From Phyllobacteriaceae bacterium (GTDB lineage Bacteria; Pseudomonadota; Alphaproteobacteria; Rhizobiales; Rhizobiaceae): 7,585 nucleotides of DNA. A program made the position numbers and the translations under genes. Of this stretch, positions 5,524-7,585 are shown in pieces. The DNA lies in NCBI GenBank assembly GCA_024645155.1, contig JAHEGF010000162.1, positions 1 to 7,585 on the forward strand, in the 5' to 3' direction. The notes beneath the pieces are model-generated. The model was not told the DNA's origin and searched no databases. It worked only from the letters and a program-made list of their open reading frames with translations. Numbering within the stretch: the first letter of the stretch is position 1; every line of letters begins with the position of its first letter.

Positions 5524-7383
5524 GTGAGCAAGGGAACCGTTCGCCTGACTATGGCACAAGCCGTTGTCCGCTATCTGTGCAACCAGTTCACCGAGATTGA
5601 CGGTGAGCGCGTGCCGCTTTTTGGCGGCGTTTTCGCGATCTTTGGGCATGGAAATGTGACATGCCTTTCGGAAGCTCTTGAAGCCGTTCAGGACCAGCTG
5701 CCGACCTGGCGGGGTCAGAACGAGCAATCCATGGCCCTGGCAGCCATCGGGTACACCAAGGCGAAGCGGCGGCGTCAGATCATGATTGCTGCATCGTCTA
5801 TCGGGCCCGGTGCGTTGAACATGGTGACCGCTGCGGGGACGGCCCATTCGAACCGGCTTCCGATTCTTCTCATCTCGGGCGATACGTTCAATAACCGCCT
5901 GCCCGACCCGGTGCTGCAGCAGGTCGAGCATTACGGCAATCCGACGGTGACGGTGAACGACGCCTTCAAGGCGGTGACCCGCTACTGGGACCGGATAACG
6001 CATCCGGCGCAGCTCATGGCGTCCTTCCCGCAAGCGATCGCAGCGATGCTAGACCCGGCCGATTGCGGTCCGGCGTTTATTGCGCTCCCGCAGGACACGC
6101 AGGAAATCGCATTCGATTACCCGGAGGCTTTCTTCGAGCCGAAGACATGGCGCATTCCGCGCCCGCGCCCCGACAGGGAATCGGTCAGGGAAGCTGCGGA
6201 GCTTCTGAAGACAGCGAAGCGGCCGCTCGTTATCTCAGGCGGCGGCGTGCGTTACTCGGGAGCGGAAGACGCGGTGGCCGCGTTCGCGCAAAAGCGTGGT
6301 ATCCCGGTGGTCGAGACTGTCTCCGGCAAAGGGGCGCTGACGCATTACCACCCGGTTCATGCCGGCCCCCTGGGCATCATTGGTTCGACGAGCGCCAACG
6401 CGCTGGCCGAAAAGGCGGATGTGATCGTTGCCGTAGGCACCCGGCTTCAGGACTTTACGACCGGGTCGTGGACCGCATTCGCCAGGGATGCGAAGTTTAT
6501 CGGTATCAACGCCGCCCGTTGGGACGCGATGAAACACCGCTCGCTACCGGTCGTCGGCGATGCTCTTGAGGGTGTGAACGAACTCGACGCGGCCTTGGGC
6601 GATTGGACGGCCGATGCTGCGCACATGAAGACCGCCAAGGCGCTGTTCCAGGAATGGGACAACCTCCTGACCGAGCATCAGACGCCCACCAATCAGCCGC
6701 TTCCGACCTATGCCCATGTCGTCGGTGCAGTGAACCGGGCGGCGGGTGACAATGACAATATGATCACCGCGGCCGGCGGTCTCCCGGGCGAAGTCCAGAA
6801 GGGCTGGCGTGTGAAATCTCCCAACACGTATGACCTGGAATTCGGGTTTTCCTGCATGGGCTATGAAGTGGCCGGTGGCTGGGGCAATGCCATGGCCAAC
6901 GACGGCAGGTGCGACACCTACGTCATGGTGGGCGACGGGTCGTACATGATGATGAACTCGGACATCTATTCGACGGTGCTGACTGGCCACAAGCTGATCG
7001 TCATCGTCTGCGACAACGGCGGGTACGCGGTGATCAGCCGGCTGCAAGAGTTCAAGGGCACGCCCGGATTCAACAATCTGATCAAGGATTGCCGGATCGA
7101 GAACCGCTCGGAACCGCTGCACGTGAATTTTGCCGACCATGCCAGGTCGATGGGGGCCGAAGCGCGGCATTGCGAAAGCCTCGCAGACCTCGAAGCGGCA
7201 CTTGAATGGGCCAAGGGGAATGAAAGAACTACCGTTCTGTCGATCAACACCGACGCCTATGCCTGGGTGCCGGGGGATGCCGACTGGGATGTTGGTGTGC
7301 CGGAAGTCTCTGAGCGCAAGGCAGTTCAGGAAGCCCGGGCGCATCAGGAAGAAATCCGCAAGAAACAGCGCGTTGGAGTGTGA
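5524..7383 (+). CDS. iolD: 3D-(3,5/4)-trihydroxycyclohexane-1,2-dione acylhydrolase (decyclizing), IolD
   Basis: Protein of 619 aa, the usual IolD length. It is a thiamine-diphosphate enzyme of the acetolactate-synthase fold that hydrolytically opens the ring of trihydroxycyclohexane-1,2-dione to 5-deoxy-D-glucuronate in cytoplasmic inositol catabolism. The N-terminal KGTVRLTMAQAVVRYL and the FAIFGHGNV segment (about residues 37-45) are characteristic of IolD. The ThDP-activating Glu is Glu67 in RGQNEQ. SSIGPGALNMVTAA and LPDPVLQQVEHY follow in the N-terminal domain. The C-terminal ThDP/Mg site has GDGS at 470-473 and CDNGGYAV with Asp497-Asn498, a DN variant of the usual NN that fits IolD. 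The GTG start is supported by a strong ribosome binding site and by alignment of the N-terminus with IolD proteins. It is the first gene of its operon; iolE follows after 4 nt. A possible operator lies just upstream of its ribosome binding site. Confidence 0.96.
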   Translation: MSKGTVRLTMAQAVVRYLCNQFTEIDGERVPLFGGVFAIFGHGNVTCLSEALEAVQDQLPTWRGQNEQSMALAAIGYTKAKRRRQIMIAASSIGPGALNMVTAAGTAHSNRLPILLISGDTFNNRLPDPVLQQVEHYGNPTVTVNDAFKAVTRYWDRITHPAQLMASFPQAIAAMLDPADCGPAFIALPQDTQEIAFDYPEAFFEPKTWRIPRPRPDRESVREAAELLKTAKRPLVISGGGVRYSGAEDAVAAFAQKRGIPVVETVSGKGALTHYHPVHAGPLGIIGSTSANALAEKADVIVAVGTRLQDFTTGSWTAFARDAKFIGINAARWDAMKHRSLPVVGDALEGVNELDAALGDWTADAAHMKTAKALFQEWDNLLTEHQTPTNQPLPTYAHVVGAVNRAAGDNDNMITAAGGLPGEVQKGWRVKSPNTYDLEFGFSCMGYEVAGGWGNAMANDGRCDTYVMVGDGSYMMMNSDIYSTVLTGHKLIVIVCDNGGYAVISRLQEFKGTPGFNNLIKDCRIENRSEPLHVNFADHARSMGAEARHCESLADLEAALEWAKGNERTTVLSINTDAYAWVPGDADWDVGVPEVSERKAVQEARAHQEEIRKKQRVGV

Positions 7384-7387
7384 CGAC

Positions 7388-7585
7388 ATGCTGAAAGCCA
7401 AACTGGGCATGTCGCCCATTGCCTGGTGGAATGACGACCTGCCGGAACTGTCGGACGACGTTACGCTTGAAGAATGTCTGCGTCAGTCGCGCAGTGCGGG
7501 GTTCACCGGCATGGAACTCGGGCGGCGGTTTCCCTCGGATCCCGACGAGATGCTGCCGATCCTGCGCGCTGCTGACGTGACGCTC
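7388..7585 (+). CDS. iolE: myo-inosose-2 dehydratase IolE (3' truncated by window end)
   Basis: Only the first 66 codons are present, about a fifth of a roughly 300-aa family. The opening KLGMSPIAWWNDDLPEL, followed by a T-LEECL-QSR-AGFTGMELG pattern, is the recognisable IolE N-terminus. This is the first strands and helices of the xylose-isomerase-like TIM barrel. IolE dehydrates 2-keto-myo-inositol (scyllo-inosose) to 3D-(3,5/4)-trihydroxycyclohexane-1,2-dione, the substrate of IolD. The ATG stands 4 nt after the iolD stop, and GGAG, located inside the iolD 3' end, precedes it by 9 nt. The two are co-transcribed and probably coupled. Metal-binding residues lie beyond the window. Confidence 0.92.
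   Translation, partial: MLKAKLGMSPIAWWNDDLPELSDDVTLEECLRQSRSAGFTGMELGRRFPSDPDEMLPILRAADVTL

Noticed and set aside
4951..6033. Long minus-strand open frame (360 codons) spanning the intergenic region
   Set aside because: It runs across the iolD 5' part, the promoter region and the ALDH gene in another frame. The product is Arg-rich and domain-free, a shadow frame.
6544..7419. Long minus-strand open frame (291 codons) antisense to iolD and the iolE start
   Set aside because: It has no recognisable domain and lies opposite a certain gene. Long antisense frames are expected in GC-rich DNA.

Overview
The window reads as a G+C-rich carbohydrate-catabolism locus from a proteobacterium. An alphaproteobacterium is most likely, judged from base composition, strong GGAG-type ribosome binding sites and the mix of Gfo/Idh/MocA, HpcH/HpaI and iol genes. 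That taxonomic call is an inference: there is no rRNA or marker gene. Nearly all of the window is coding. I see no tRNA, rRNA, CRISPR array, insertion sequence or phage gene.

Layout: (1) At the left edge, a 5'-truncated plus-strand gene (to 925) encodes a glucose-fructose-oxidoreductase-like member of the Gfo/Idh/MocA family. (2) A 77-bp convergent gap follows. (3) A tightly packed minus-strand operon runs from 5321 down to 1003. In transcription order it encodes an aldehyde dehydrogenase, an HpcH/HpaI-family class II aldolase, a D-2-hydroxyacid dehydrogenase and a second Gfo/Idh/MocA oxidoreductase. Junctions are an 11-nt gap, a 1-nt overlap and an 8-nt overlap. (4) A 202-bp divergent regulatory region (5322-5523) holds a palindromic candidate operator and an imperfect repeat containing two T6 tracts. 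(5) On the plus strand, iolD (5524-7383, GTG start) is followed after 4 nt by the first 66 codons of iolE, which runs off the right edge.

How it fits together: IolE and IolD are consecutive steps of inositol catabolism. IolE dehydrates 2-keto-myo-inositol to the trihydroxycyclohexanedione, and IolD opens that ring to 5-deoxy-glucuronate. The facing operon has the generic shape of a sugar-acid route: NAD(P)-dependent polyol or sugar oxidation, aldol cleavage to a 2-oxoacid plus an aldehyde, oxidation of the aldehyde, and reduction of a 2-oxoacid. None of its enzymes looks like the standard downstream inositol enzymes IolB, IolC, IolJ or IolA. The shared divergent control region suggests the two operons respond to one substrate. 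An inositol derivative, or a parallel route for inositol-related sugars, is the working hypothesis, and the sequence alone does not settle it.
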